NCBI GenBank assembly: GCA_039619475.1
Contig: CM077116.1
Location: 303,216,464-303,280,463, forward strand
Length of the DNA stretch: 64,000 bases
Reading direction: 5' to 3'
Source of the DNA: Icerya purchasi
Taxonomy: Eukaryota > Arthropoda > Insecta > Hemiptera > Monophlebidae
The position numbers and the translations under genes are program-made. Below, piece by piece: positions 1 through 11,769 of this stretch. The notes under the pieces were generated by a model that searched no databases, had not been told where the DNA came from, and saw nothing but the letters and a program-made list of their open reading frames with translations. How positions within the stretch are numbered: position 1 is the first letter of the stretch; each line of letters opens with the position of its first letter.

Positions 1-409
1 AAGAAGCTAGGAAGGGGCAAGTTTGAACGGAAATTTTATAACTCGATGAATTTGGATAAAGCTCTGTGTAACAATTGGTGATAAGCGGTACATATGTATC
101 ATTGTCTCTCTATTCGTAAGAGTTTTTCTTACGGACGTGGTTGCAGATGATCAAACGGGTGGAGGAGGAAAATTTAATAGATACAACGGATAATGAAACA
201 GACGTTAGAGTAACATAAATGACGACGTTAATATACACCGCTAGTGAAAACGTCTCCGGAGATAATAAACTATTACACAATGATAAAATCAATTCTCGTA
301 CGAATAATATATAGCATTGAAAATTTAAAAACGATGCAATAAAATCCTATAAAGTGATTATCGAAAAAAATTAAAATATCGAAATACCCCTACTGGCAGC
401 CTTAAATTA
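1..409. other. AT-rich sequence, no gene seen
   Basis: I see no coding segment with a recognisable motif and no RNA gene here. The only open frame is about 60 codons, of a size expected by chance in this composition. Confidence 0.5.
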
Positions 410-578
410 GGAAAAATTCTAGAAACTATCGAATAATATGCGGAAAAATTCTAGAAACTATCGAATAATATGCGGAAAACTTCTAGAAACTATCGAGTAA
501 TATGCGGAAAAATTCTAGAAACTATCGAGTAATATGCGGAAAAATTCTAGAAACTATCGAGTAATATGCGGAAAAATT
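410..578. repeat. 32-bp tandem array, 5 units plus a partial
   Basis: Five consecutive 32-bp units start at 410, 442, 474, 506 and 538, and a sixth breaks off after about 9 bases at 570. Units differ at only a few positions: a shift from CGAATAA to CGAGTAA between the first two and the last three, and one A-to-C change in the third. Each unit contains the palindrome TTCTAGAA, which has the form TTCnnGAA seen in heat-shock elements. Such elements normally need at least three GAA modules close together, and here each unit holds only two. The array is most simply a minisatellite. Confidence 0.9.
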
Positions 579-2180
579 AAGAAAGTAGGTCGCTTAAAAA
601 TCATAGTCATTTGTAATAATGTCAGGTGCAGAGCAAATAATTTCGCAATGGAATGTCAGCAGTGATTAAAGGGGGATAGTATTGATGAAGATCTTGCGGA
701 AGAGGAACTTACGGAAAATATTGACTACGGCTTCTTCCCCTGATTGCGGAACTGATTCGGCTAAATAGAAAAATCATATCGGATGACAGGGATACCCCTC
801 TACTGTCCGAATATTCTTCAACGGACAAAATATTAACGAAGTTAGATTTGAATGTGAACTGTATACGTGCCGAGAACGCTGACTTTTCGTGTGTTTACTT
901 CACCCGCAGAAGAGGAGGACTCGGTAACAATTATGCTCATAGTGATTAAGAGGAATTAAAAAGGTATTTATTACATTAACATTTGTCGAAAACATGGCTA
1001 AAATACGATCAACTTAAAATGTTGCATTACAAAATAATACGAAAAGATAGAACCGTGTGTTCACTGACGGAAGTGTAGCTACACCTTCGTTTGTTGACAT
1101 AAGTATTTTATATTCACAAAAAAGAATTGCGCTCATATGACCCGAAATAACAGAGACTTAATCCATCTTACATATCATAATTATAAAATCGCAGTTAAAC
1201 CTTCGATTTATATAATAATCTTCGGTTCTTTTAACTGGACGGCACGCGGCTGTTCTAGATGAAATTTCGAAGGAAGAGAACTATTTAAATTTTTACACTT
1301 TATAGAAAAATTACAAAACTCGAATTTCTTCCTCAAATACAAGATAACTTTGATTAATCTGGTATCGCTATCAGAAACTGGAATACAGCGTCGGAACGGA
1401 TCCGATGGAAAGTGACCCCACCTGCCGGTACTGACGTATCAAACATCCTTCATAGGAAGCTGTAATGTAGTACCTAAAAAAAAACAGGTTCGTAAGAGAT
1501 TTACCGAGAATCGACTAAGAAGATTATCGAACTAAAATAAAGAGTAATCTCAAAAAAAAAAGTAATAAGAAAAATTTTTTTTGGCGCCACAGGTTTCGCG
1601 CTTAATAATACGATAATTAGTTCGTTAATTAATAACACACTAAATAACATGATACCATCAAGAAACAACAGTGCTAATAATCATCGTAAGCGTTGCATGC
1701 GGATTGCAATGATTGCTTTAAGAGAAGACCATTTCTCCAATAAACGCTCGAATGCAGCAATTGAACCATTTAAAGAGGCTAGGACTAAACAAATTATTAA
1801 AAGCGTGAATCACGAAAAGAATTCTTTAACTGAAACGCTTGGAAATCTTTATGGGGGACGGTTCGGACGTTTTCTCCAGAAGTGTTGAATATTTCCCATT
1901 ATATCTTTTTCTCCGACAAATAAATAAAAAGGAGTGCGAACATGTGTTATATATTACATCAATCCGATCTTAAAACCCCGGAAAAAGTAAAAGCATCACA
2001 ACTCGCATATAGACGCGCACCTATTTCATTGCTTTTCAAAATGAACGGGAGTATGATGATAAAATGTAGAACAGAATGGTGGCTTAACCATTTTGGAATC
2101 TTTCCAAGATATCAGAGGGTACGGCTTTCGGAGGGAAGAGTAAATGACTTATAAACTTGTGTTGACCGTGGTATTCAATA
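579..2180. other. Intergenic sequence, no gene recognised
   Basis: Two short open frames on the + strand (1649-1888, 79 codons; 1942-2154, 70 codons) carry no domain I recognise, no signal peptide and no membrane segment, and the sequence between them is full of stops. I do not call them genes. The rest is AT-rich with A- and T-tracts. A 12-bp palindrome (GTGTAGCTACAC) at about 1073 is the only small structure seen. Confidence 0.4.
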
Positions 2181-2225
2181 GTTTTTTTTTTTTTTATCTT
2201 GGGCGCGTCAACTATAGTTATCGAT
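2181..2225 (-). mobile_element. 3' tail of a LOA-like LINE
   Basis: On the minus strand this reads GTTGACGCGCCCAAG (2199-2212 region) followed by an A-rich tract (2181-2196). The same terminal motif ends the LOA-like fragments at 3940-3953 and 10248-10260 and, in variant form, those at 26187-26202 and 35911-35925. No coding sequence accompanies it, so the copy is either extremely 5'-truncated or diverged beyond recognition upstream. Seen: the shared motif and A-tract. Inferred: a minimal target-primed insertion. Confidence 0.6.
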
Positions 2226-2381
2226 CTAAAGTCAGCTTAACACGTAAATTTACAGAGATTTTAATTACAAAATTCTCTCGAAATTAGGTTCAACGAAAAA
2301 AAAAAATCAACCGATGGATGTGTATAATTATTTCCATGCTACAGAACTAACGCCATTACCCCCCAAGCCAGAGCTTACGGG

Positions 2382-2465
2382 GTTCTGAGAGGTTTACCTC
2401 AAGGTGGTGGTAGCCTTCTGAGTCCTTGCCATTTCACATTGACACGAAAAATTGAAAAATTACAC
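2382..2465 (+). pseudogene. Reverse transcriptase fragment (LPQG block), LINE relic
   Basis: Translated in the frame starting at 2382 this reads VLRGLPQGGGSLLSP, followed by CHFTLTRKIEKLH. It matches the RT block around the conserved GLPQG-x-x-LSPLLF of non-LTR retrotransposons, with a small in-frame insertion (GGGS where one or two residues are usual) and a Pro-Cys-His where a hydrophobic LLF is expected. The open reading extends only about 40 codons and no YADD block follows, because the inverted-repeat element begins at about 2530. It is a short dead remnant; the clade cannot be told. Confidence 0.6.
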
Positions 2466-2538
2466 AAACAGAATATTAAAATTATCCAGTAATGATTTAG
2501 TGTAGTAATACACTCTGCTCAAAGGCCACGGTCTGGTA

Positions 2539-3145
2539 CCATTTCGCCTAATTCCCATTTCGCCTAAATTTAGGGTCGGGTTACTCAGGTAATAAAAAAA
2601 AGGTCTCCAAACATACGAATGATTTCGTGTTGGCAACAGCGCGTCATCATTATCGAATTTTAAGCAGACTAAACGCATCATTTTTTTTTCTATTTGATAC
2701 CACTGTTAAGGTTTTTTTTTTCTTTCCGAAATACAACAAAAGGTTTATATGAAAATCAGAAGTGAAAAAATACCGCTAAAAATGTTTGATGTAAATATAC
2801 GCGAAACGACCACTCCGATTAATATTTGCGAGTTATTTTATTGGACGTCCAGTGCTGTATAAATCCCACCCGCCTTATCAGTCAGTATATAAAAGCCTTA
2901 TTGATATTTAGTGTGACATGAACATTAAGGTTCGGAGTTGCAGAAAAAATAATAAAAAAGCTAAATTATAATTAGATGTAGTTTCGAAGTGGTCGCGTTT
3001 ATGTAAGGAAAAAGGAATAAAAATCGAATAGAATTAACAATAATGACATGACATCGAATGATTATTACAGCAGTAATTTTATTATTGATTATTAAAATTA
3101 CAATTATAAGTACATACAAAAAGTAAATATTAAAATTAGGAAAAC
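2539..3145 (+). repeat. Left arm of long inverted repeat
   Basis: Its reverse complement is found at 5100-5707. The match begins at CCATTTCGCC on the outer side and ends at AGGAAAAC on the inner side. Differences I can see are single bases (GATACC versus GATTCC), small T-run length changes, and a four-base block near 2610 (CTCC versus CAGA). Confidence 0.9.
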
Positions 3146-3939
3146 AGTTGTTTCTTTTTTTTTAACAAAAGTTCCTGAACCTAATTTCATTTTTCTTTAA
3201 TTCAAAAAAAGTGAATTTGCAAATCGAAAGAATTTAAAAATTAAATACTTCTTCGGATTTGAATAAATAATCAACAGTAACGTATATTGGATATTAGGAC
3301 GAGAAAAATTACTAGATGTACTATTAAACTCTGTGTACAGCAGAAAAAGAGGAGTAAGCAAGGAATAAACAAGGTGAAGACCCTGTTATATGGGGTCAGT
3401 TCATGGCTTTTATGGGATTAATAAATGAGCATAGATTTAAAAGCACCATATCAAAAAAATGTATATTTTAAATATTATTATATCTATCGAGTATATTTGT
3501 TATATTTGATAATCTTTAACTATAGATTTTTAGTTGTAGAAAGCAGTGAAAATAAGGACAATTGATTAAAAAATGGCGAAAAATTGGTTGTAATAAGAGG
3601 TTATTAAATTTTTAGATGTGTCGCGCGGTATAAAAAATATTTTAGAAGATACAGTCATGATTTTTTTCCCCATTCTACAAGATGAAATGGTAAAACTTGG
3701 CGTATGTTGTTAAAAATACTGCTAAAATCGAATTTTAAGGTATAAATAACTTCTCCAGAAGCCTAAATGGTTGCTGTTGGACTTTGAAAAATTCTTCTTC
3801 AAATTAGTCACGTTTATTATAATGACGATGTTTTTCAAGTAATTTCAATAATTGGAATGAAAAAAATAAATAAAACGCAAAAAATGTTGTTTTTAGAGTT
3901 TCTGACGAAGTAAAAAAAATTTTTTTTTTTTTCAATTTT

Positions 3940-4140
3940 TTGGGCACGTCAACAGTAGAACTTACCCAACGCAGAGAACTGTACATTATATAAGGAAAAG
4001 ATTAAAAATTGAGGAGATAAAGAAAGCTAACAAAGGAACTATATTGAGAGAGGAGAAAGCAAGAATGGCTTTGGCACTGTAAGGAGTGGGGAGGCCAAAG
4101 CGCAGAAGATTGGAATAAAGTGACACTGTCCTCCTTACTC
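3940..4140 (-). pseudogene. LOA-like LINE 3' end, C-terminal ORF2 piece
   Basis: The minus-strand reading ends ...LYSNLLRFGLPTPYSAK... then a hydrophobic stretch and a stop near 3986. This parallels the C-termini of the LOA-like copies at 10298 and 13822 (LYSQLLSLGLPIPYNSS and FYSSLLSIGLPTTYCAS). The 3' end carries the family motif GTTGACGTGCCCAA at 3940-3953 and then an A-rich run. The cysteine-histidine region upstream is not preserved; the reading frame beyond 4150 does not resemble the family. It lies inside the spacer between the two inverted arms, so it either inserted there or was part of the captured spacer. Confidence 0.7.
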
Positions 4141-5099
4141 TTGTTTCTTCTATTTCCCCAGTGTCCAATCGAATTAGATTATAATATTTTTCTTCTTTCT
4201 TTTGCAATCTGTTAAGTCTGCCAGATTTTTCGGCAAATCCAAAAAAAGGCAAAGAAAAAAAACCTTCTATCTTACTATTTAAAATGCTTCATTCAATAAA
4301 TTGCCGAAAGATTACGATTTAACATTACAAAAAGGAAAAAGAAAGAGAATATAAAAAGACGCTATTCAATTAACCAAATATTTTATCATACGCTTTTGAC
4401 GTACAAAATAAAAATTTATAGCAATTAAGCGAAAATAATTTTTTAATGGATGATAATTTTTTTTATTCTCTGTTGTCGAAATCTAATTGAATACCATTTC
4501 ATTTAAAATGTAATTTGCAATAAATATTTCAATATACAAATATTAGATATATATATATATATTATTTACCTGCTCGATTTGTTTTTATAAATGATATATC
4601 CATTGCTATATTAGCCTGACTCTAAATTTTTGGTTTATTCACAAGCGAAAATTTAAATATTCAAGATAGAAGAATAGTTTCCTTCAGAACGTTGATACAC
4701 ATAACACTCAACCCAGAACAAATTGTAACCCCATAGCGTAAAACAGTCAGTATGCGGCGATTTTCAGCATATTGAGATGGATTTGGCATTTCTTACGACC
4801 TTTGAAAATATTAAAATTTTGGTAATAATCATTTAATTTCTCGGAAGGCCTCGGAGCCGGCAAACGTGGCATTGTTTGTCAAAGACGCATTCTCGGTTAA
4901 AAAATCGAAGGATCTGACCGCTACGCAGAGGTAGCGAACTAGTTTCGTTGCGCGTGGCCGAGAAGCGAAAATAGAGCACTTCCTGACAGTATAGGCGTTT
5001 GAAATGCGTACCGAGCTACGTTGAGCCGGAAGAAGTTATTTTGATAAAAAGCCTAGAAAAGGCAAAAAGGCAGGGTGAACTAAATGGAGCTTTATTTAT

Positions 5100-5707
5100 G
5101 TTTTCCTAATTTTAACATTTACTTTTTGTATGTACTTATAATTGTAATTTTAATAATCAATAATAAAATTACTGCTGTAATAATCATTCGATGTCATGTC
5201 ATTATTGTTAATTCTATTCGATTTTTATTCCTTTTTCCTTACATAAACGCGACCACTTCGAAACTACATCTAATTATAATTTAGCTTTTTTATTATTTTT
5301 TCTGCAACTCCGAACCTTAATGTTCATGTCACACTAAATATCAATAAGGCTTTTATATACTGACTGATAAGGCGGGTGGGATTTATACAGCACTGGACGT
5401 CCAATAAAATAACTCGCAAATATTAATCGGAGTGGTCGTTTCGCGTATATTTACATCAAACATTTTTAGCGGTATTTTTTCACTTCTGATTTTCATATAA
5501 ACCTTTTGTTGTATTTCGGAAAGAAAAAAAAAACCTTAACAGTGGAATCAAATAGAAAAAAAAATGATGCGTTTAGTCTGCTTAAAATTCGATAATGATG
5601 ACGCGCTGTTGCCAACACGAAATCATTCGTATGTTTGTCTGACCTTTTTTTTATTACCTGAGTAACCCGACCCTAAATTTAGGCGAAATGGGAATTAGGC
5701 GAAATGG
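5100..5707 (-). repeat. Right arm of long inverted repeat
   Basis: This is the reverse complement of 2539-3145. The outer end shows an extra copy of the subterminal motif (GGCGAAATGGGAATT twice) compared with the left side, where the outermost copy is cut short. Confidence 0.9.
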
Positions 5708-5725
5708 GAATTCACCAAAGGCCAC

Positions 5726-7940
5726 TACGAACTACAAAAAGAATCCGAAAATCGTTAACTAATCTTATAAAGAAACATTGAATTATGAAAAATAAACGTG
5801 GAAAAAACACTAAAATAGTTTCTCAGGAAAAAGAGAATCCGATTGAGTTCAAAATAAATAATTCCTCAGTTTAAGAATTCAATTAAATACTCGGCAATTA
5901 AGTTTAAAACTAATGTGGCAGGAAGAAATTCGGTACATAAATGAAAAAAAAAAAAAACGCGAAAAAAGTTTAAAAATCTTTTAAGATATGTAGTTAGGAA
6001 GCAGATCCCAGCTCTTTATTCGAAATTTTCAAAGCAATTATTATAAATTACACATAGATTTCCCTTTATACCGATATATTATACCTTATTTTAAATCAAA
6101 ATTACAAACAACATATGTATAATGTATTTCATTACCAACATATATACATGTACGAATGCACTAGTGACTGTATAACTTTTACGGCACGGATGTTTAAGTT
6201 TTCCTTTTTTTTTTTTTTTTTTCTATTTTCCCTTTTGAATATGCTGTAACGTTTTTGTCATATAGCACCTATATGTTTATTATACTTGCGGGTATTTATT
6301 TTAAAATGGCTCGCAGTCAATCAGGAATAGTCATTTCTATAAGAATTATAGAAAACTGTGCTGCTGTATAATATAACACGAGTACACCAAAATATTTTCG
6401 CGCTGTTATGTGGTCGCTGCTTTTTGGGATTGTTCGGATGAAAAGATTTTTCAAGTTTGACGAAAAATAGAAAGACAACTGCAATTTGTTCTAGTCCGCA
6501 CAGGTAAAAAAATAGCGGAAAACAATTTTGGTAGCGAATGGGTCAACATTAACGGTTTTCCTGCGAATATATGTAACTGTTTTTTTTTTTTGCTTTTTTT
6601 GTTTTTTTTTTCAACACACTACTGCCTTATCTGCACTCTCATATTTTCCGAGAAAAACCTTTCTGCAGTTTGGGGACGTTGAAAATTCCGGACCATTGAA
6701 AAGTCGCATTATAAGAGAAAGAACGGGGAATAACTCCCAAACAACGGTGCCCTACTACTTATGTAGAAGAATGAGCTAAAGGGGGGTTGGTTATTTATGA
6801 CGCGGCGGCCGGATAGAACAAATATTTACAACCACCACGAGGATGATACATAGATGTGTGCAGAGAGAGATTTATATAGTTATATAGAAGAAGAAAAAGA
6901 AAAAAAAAACACTCTTTTTCAAAAAATATAGAGTCCCACGATGACTATCTTCATGATCATCATCACCGCGGTCAAAGAAAAAAAGGTATATGCTGGCACA
7001 GAGCACGAGAAGAGTAGAGGTGATATACACTACTTTTTGCAGTTTCCGATACGTAAAGATAGTCTTAGCTTTTCGCGCTGCTGTTGTGAAATGTTCCTTT
7101 CACCAACGGGGCAGTACATAGCGGCAAAATAAAAAGTAGAATAATGAGTGAAATTGTCGGGCGAAGTGCTGAAGTAAATATCGCGGAAAGGTGGGGGGGG
7201 GGGGGGGGGGGAGTTGTAAGTGGCATTCTCAGTGTGCTTAAAGTGTAAAACGTTCTCGTAATTTTTGCCAGTTACTACAATAAAAGAATTTGAGAATGCA
7301 TGCGCGAATTCTCAGAATACGCGCAAACCGAGAAAATTAAAAAGAAGACCGAACATTACAGCGGCAGCAACGGTTGCGGGGGGTATAAATAGGGGCAGTG
7401 CTGGGGGGGAGTTGTCTTGCATCGCTAAATTAAATTTCTACAGGAAACGTTATAACAGGCACCGTTGTATAACTGCTATTTCGAAGTCATCGGACCGCTT
7501 CAATATGAAAACCGCTAACCGGTAGTGAAATATCGTGCGTGCAAAAAGAATAACCGACATTATTACCATAAATTTCCTCGTTATAGAAGCTCCTCCGATA
7601 AAAATGCGACTGCATCGGATAATTGCATTTCTTACAGATTCAGATCCTGGCCCCGACTAAATAAACACCAACTGGGGAATTATAAACAGTTACAGTTCAA
7701 CGAAGCTGTATAAACACCATTAATAATATTGTAACCGTTTCCATTAGTTTAGATCCCCACCGGGGATGCTAAATGTAACGTTTCGCATTATCCTTTTAAG
7801 GATTTTCAGATAGCAGCCGCGATTATCGTCGATTTATTTATTCGCTTATTGTTATTAATATTAATATTTTTTTGTTATTATTATAGAATTCCCGGTTAGT
7901 TCTAAGTTTCTTTTTTATTTTTACCTATATAAGCGGGTTT
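5726..7940. other. Intergenic sequence, no gene recognised
   Basis: Several open frames of 60-90 codons occur (6528-6779, 6941-7132, 7265-7525, 7525-7713, all +), but none shows a domain I know and neighbouring frames are broken. A T-tract lies at about 6206-6222 and a G-homopolymer of about 20 bases at 7192-7211. The frames at 7265-7713 are rich in Arg and Asn and could be an eroded nucleic-acid-binding ORF belonging to the Jockey-like element just downstream; I cannot support that further. Confidence 0.4.
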
Positions 7941-7949
7941 AAAATAAAA

Positions 7950-8300
7950 TTATACGGATGATAGCAAAAGCTGCATGGTTTCAAAGGAATGCAGAGACTT
8001 GCACAGAGATTTAGATCTGAAGTGTGTGGATGAGGTCATTCGAGAAATCGTAAGTGCGTACTATGAACGGCTTTGGGTTCATAGGAATCCACTAATTCAA
8101 CAGTTGCTGACGGAGGAACTCAAATCATGTAGGCTTAAACGCTGTAAACCTCGTGTGAACTGTCGTCCGCTGTATCCTTAAAAACTAGTCGCTGGGCTAA
8201 GTTTTTACTTCTCGTTCCTTTCTCAGTTGTTATATTTATTACTTATTTAAGATTTTAAGATTGTAATAATTGCTCAAATAAAAAAAAATAAAAAAAAAAA
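7950..8300 (+). pseudogene. Jockey-like LINE 3' end
   Basis: A reading with AAWFQRNAE is followed, after a frameshift near 7990, by LHRDLDLKCVDEVIREIV, ...YYERLWVHRNPLIQQLL and RLKRCKP, stopping at 8181. This order (APW-x-x-RN, LHRDL, NPL, RLKR) is the usual C-terminal tail after the RT domain of Jockey-clade LINEs, which lack RNase H. A 3' UTR of about 115 bp leads to AATAAAAAAAAATAAAA and ends at about 8300, as expected for an A-tailed retroposon. Only the last 10 percent or so of ORF2 is recognisable. A second and third Jockey-like copy lie at 34.9 and 49-50 kb. Confidence 0.7.
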
Positions 8301-8310
8301 TTTTTTTACC

Positions 8311-8928
8311 TATATATTTAAATAATGACTATTTTTCGTTCGACTCCGATTTTCTGGCACATCTACCGTTTTTCCACGTTCAAAAAAGAAACAAAAAAAA
8401 AGTTACATTTTTACAGGTAGAAAAATTAATTGCCTAACGATGAGTACTTTAAAAACAGTACTCCGTGTGTACACCTGTGTGTTCAAGCACTTACAAAATG
8501 CAATGATTTGAAATTAGTTTAAAATCGGTTAAAATAACTATTAACACGATTACGTCAGTGCGATAGTTCCGAGGCTTTTTTATATTACGTTCTTTGTTAG
8601 AGGTGCAGTTCTAGAATAAAAAATGTTGCGAAGATTTTAGTTTTAGGGTATTTTCTCTGTTCGACGTTGCGAGCATCTTTGCTCGGATTTAACCTATTGT
8701 GACAAATTAGAAGGATGGATTGTCAAACAACATTTTCGCTCGCATTTAGAAAGACCAATTTTTGTTTTAACAAAATTTAACCTAGTCGCTAATTTACCGG
8801 GTTAATTTCTCGGTTAAAATCGAAAATTTTAATTTACTATTTAATATTACGAATTACTTTCGCAAACAAGTTGATTTCTTGCATGTAATTCGCGATTTTT
8901 CGAAACTTTTATCCGACCTTGTAGATTA

Positions 8929-8965
<37 letters not shown>

Positions 8966-10210
8966 TATATACTATATATACATATTTGCTGCTGAACGTT
9001 TTACCGAAAAGGTTCAAAAAAACTTCTCTTCCGTCGGAAAATGGGCAGACGAATCCCCCCGGTGTGCAAAGGGAAGACTAATGACGATTCTGCTAGCATC
9101 AGAATTGGACCCGTACAGTATGAACAGCGGTTATTAAATATGGAAAAAGTAGCAATGTTCAATAAAAAGCAACCAAGCAAAGTCCAGTGAATAAAAACAG
9201 CAATCTACATCTCTTTGAAAACCAACTCAAAAGAAATTGAATTATCTTTCGCGTGCCTACAGGGATGTAATTACGGTAATAATCATAATAACAGATTCCG
9301 TAATTATGACATGAAAGAACCTGTAGAGATTTATTTTAACGAATTCAACAAATTTGCGATAGAAGAAATAAAAAATTCCTGAAAAATGGTGTGTGTACCT
9401 TTTTGTCTTCGTTTAAATAGGTAGAAATATAATTATGTAGAGAATTGTAAAATTAGAGCTTAATACCAACTATATTAGAATATGCTAACTCCATTATTGT
9501 AAATAAATATGAGGATATTAGTAAATGTACCCGAACTAATGTTTTGAGAATAGGAGGGAAAAATTGATAGAAAGGTATTTTAAATCAAAAATTTTGCCGA
9601 ACGATTGATATTTTTTTATATTCCACCGTACTCCGATACAATTGATTTGCCGCGTTAAACATATAACTTAGGGAGCGTTTACTGAACAGTACTTTTTGCT
9701 ACCGCTTTAACTACTTAAAGTGTCCGAAAATGCGAAATCGTTAATTTCGCAAACGAGCTAGTTTTAATGTTTACCATTTCCCCAATTTATATCTGACCTG
9801 CACCTCATCCTTAAAACTATACTTTTCTATTTCACTTCAACGCGCAAGTTCACCGGATTTGCATAATGGTTCATATGCAATGTACTGAGGCAAGTTTATG
9901 CGAAACACACAAATCTGCAACTCACACGAGACAAAAGAATACGCATATTCCTTAAAATATCGTAGTGCGATAGAACGCTACTATTACCTAATCCTAAAAA
10001 ACCCTAGTTATGAATTCACTTGTAAAACGTGATATCCCTTTTTAAACAATGTAACCATTGTAACATGTTCCTGCCCACAGATTATATAGCGGGCGCGGTT
10101 TCCTCGAAACCATCCTTACCATTCACGCTCAATTAGCGGTGAATTTTTTATTGAAATTATTTAATTATCACATCATATAATGACCGATCTTTTATAATGC
10201 CTATAATGTG
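8311..10210. other. AT-rich sequence, no gene recognised
   Basis: The (AT)n tract at 8932-8964 is listed separately. A 69-codon frame begins inside it (8928-9137) and is an artefact of the repeat plus a short open stretch. I see nothing else with a recognisable motif on either strand. Confidence 0.4.
8932..8964. repeat. (AT)n microsatellite
   Basis: About 16 uninterrupted AT dinucleotides, followed by a degenerate ACTATAT continuation to about 8983. Confidence 0.95.
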
Positions 10211-10239
10211 TAGCAAAATCTATTCTTTTTTTTTTGTTT

Positions 10240-10620
10240 TTTTTTTGTGGGCGCGCCAGCGGCATTGACCCAATAACAAGAAAACTAAGCTAAGAAACTA
10301 AATAACTAGGCGGTCCGAAATGGACGCAACAAAGGACAGCAGTGCGGACACCACAGAAGATGAAGGAAAGGAGAGGATAAAGGAAGAGTTATAGGGAATA
10401 GGGAGACCTAATGACAAGAGCTGACTGTATAAAAGGAAGCGTTCGTTACGAAGAGCAGGATACTCGAAGAAAATGTGATCAGCACTACATGTACGAGGAG
10501 GATCACAATCGTGAAGAGAACAATCAGAAGGCGACAGGGCAAATCGAAAGCGAGAGGAGGGGTAGCGAAATATATTTCGGCCTATACAGTTTGCTATAAA
10601 AGAGATGCGTGCATCGTACT
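10240..10620 (-). pseudogene. LOA-like LINE 3' end, ORF2 C-terminus
   Basis: The minus-strand frame stopping at 10298 contains CSADHIFFEYPALRN, LLYSQLLSLGLPIPY and SSVVSALLSFVASISD. This is the C-terminal cysteine-histidine region and tail found at the end of the long LOA-like ORF2 at 13.8 kb (GDANHILFEC, FYSSLLSIGLPTTY, SVIPALESFLSSVSD). The last cysteine of the motif is replaced by Tyr. The 3' UTR ends with the family motif (10248-10260) followed by an A-rich run reading into 10220. The copy is 5'-truncated, with nothing of RT or RNase H kept. Confidence 0.8.
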
Positions 10621-10641
10621 TCCGAATATAGATATACATAA

Positions 10642-10665
10642 ATATATATATATATATATATATAT
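10642..10665. repeat. (AT)n microsatellite
   Basis: About 12 AT dinucleotides at the upstream edge of the LOA-like fragment. Confidence 0.9.
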
Positions 10666-10669
10666 TTAT

Positions 10670-11225
10670 TTTTTATTTTTTTGAAAATTATTTACATAAT
10701 CGCTTTGCAGCGATATACCGATAATTTTTGTATCTCTTTTTACTCCCGCTGTTTTATAGGTTCCTTGTTATCATGTCTCGATTTTAGTTTCACGAGTAAA
10801 TAGACGAATTAGAATAATTTTCAGGATTTCAGTTAATAGGGAAATAACGTATGATTTTAATTTTAACATTTTCATAGACCGCCACGCGCCTTCACTAATT
10901 TCAACTAAAGTTGTTTCTCGGTCAACCACAATTTCCTCCTTCGTTATAATTAATTTCAGCATCGCTAAGTAGTAAAATTATTTGCATCTACTCAATTAAA
11001 TAATTACAGAATAAAAAGCTATTAAAAAAACTATTTTAAAATATTTAGTAACATCATTCGAATATTCAAAATGTACAGAGATATCCACTGAGAAGATCAG
11101 AAGTAATAATTCATATTGCATTTGTAAAACAAAAAACAAATTATTAAGAACAAGGGAACCGACTGACAAAAGAAATACACGGGAAAAAGTCTTTGTCTTT
11201 TAACGCTTAGGTACTATAACACGGT
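10670..11225. other. AT-rich sequence, no gene recognised
   Basis: A 63-codon minus-strand frame (10771-10962) has no recognisable motif. Nothing else is supported. Confidence 0.4.
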
Positions 11226-11229
11226 AGTT

Positions 11230-11765
11230 TTGCCGGAAGCGCTTGAGTGTCTTATACTAAATAAAAAAAGAGTTCATAGGAAAACTAGAAATCAAGGAAA
11301 CGAAGACACTAAGGAAAATTTTTGGCCCATTTAAAGAAAATAACATCTACAGGAGAAGGCACAACAGTGAAACACTAATGATGAAAATATAACACAAAAA
11401 ATTAGAAAAAGGAGAATTGGATTTTATGGACATATCGTGAGAATAAACAACACAAAACTGAGTAATATTTTCTTACTTACAAAACCAAAAAACAAAATGG
11501 ACAAAATAAAATAGGTCCAAAGAAACAGAGCAGGATATGAAATCACAATTAAAGATATTCATAACCGGGTTCAGTTAAGAGATTTAATAGGAGGAAAGCA
11601 ATTTAAAGAAAAACCGAAAATACGAAAGATCATGGACGCTGGAAAGGAAGAAAAACCATATATGGTGAAGGAATGAAATTGGGTGAAAACGAAGGCCAAA
11701 AGAAAGAACGACAACTGAAATTACGTGGTCCATAGTTGGCCGAAGCGAGAAGAAGAAGAAGGAAA
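11230..11765 (+). pseudogene. LINE ORF2 C-terminal relic, clade unresolved
   Basis: The + strand reads, with interruptions, LEIKETKTLRKIFGP, NNIYRRRHNSE, then KRRIGFYGHIVRIN and KDIHNRVQLRDLIGGKQF. The series (E-x-K-x-LRKIFGP, RRRHN-E, RRxxFYGHIxR) is what lies after the RT domain in many arthropod LINEs of the RTE/CR1-type group. Stops interrupt each block and no RT catalytic motif remains. A purine-rich GAAGAAGAAGAAG run at 11744-11760 probably marks the 3' end, as this group often ends in short trinucleotide repeats. Confidence 0.6.
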
Positions 11766-11769
11766 TTTT

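Larger units (their letters stand above)
2530..5715. mobile_element. 3.2-kb element with ~607-bp inverted arms
   Basis: Two arms (2539-3145 and 5100-5707) are reverse complements of each other with very few differences, separated by 1954 bp. The outer end of each arm has two near-copies of CCATTTCGCCTAATT in a row. A 10-bp direct repeat, CAAAGGCCAC, lies just outside on both sides (2520-2529 and 5716-5725) and could be a target-site duplication, which would set the element at 2530-5715. Long arms and a 9-11 bp duplication are known for Mutator-like and foldback DNA transposons. No transposase is visible in the spacer, so this would be a non-autonomous copy. The outermost 9 bp do not match between ends. 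The spacer also contains a LOA-like LINE 3' end (3940-4140). Confidence 0.7.

Noticed and set aside
1649..2154. Two + strand frames of 79 and 70 codons as small genes
   Set aside because: No domain, no signal peptide, different frames and stop-rich sequence between them.
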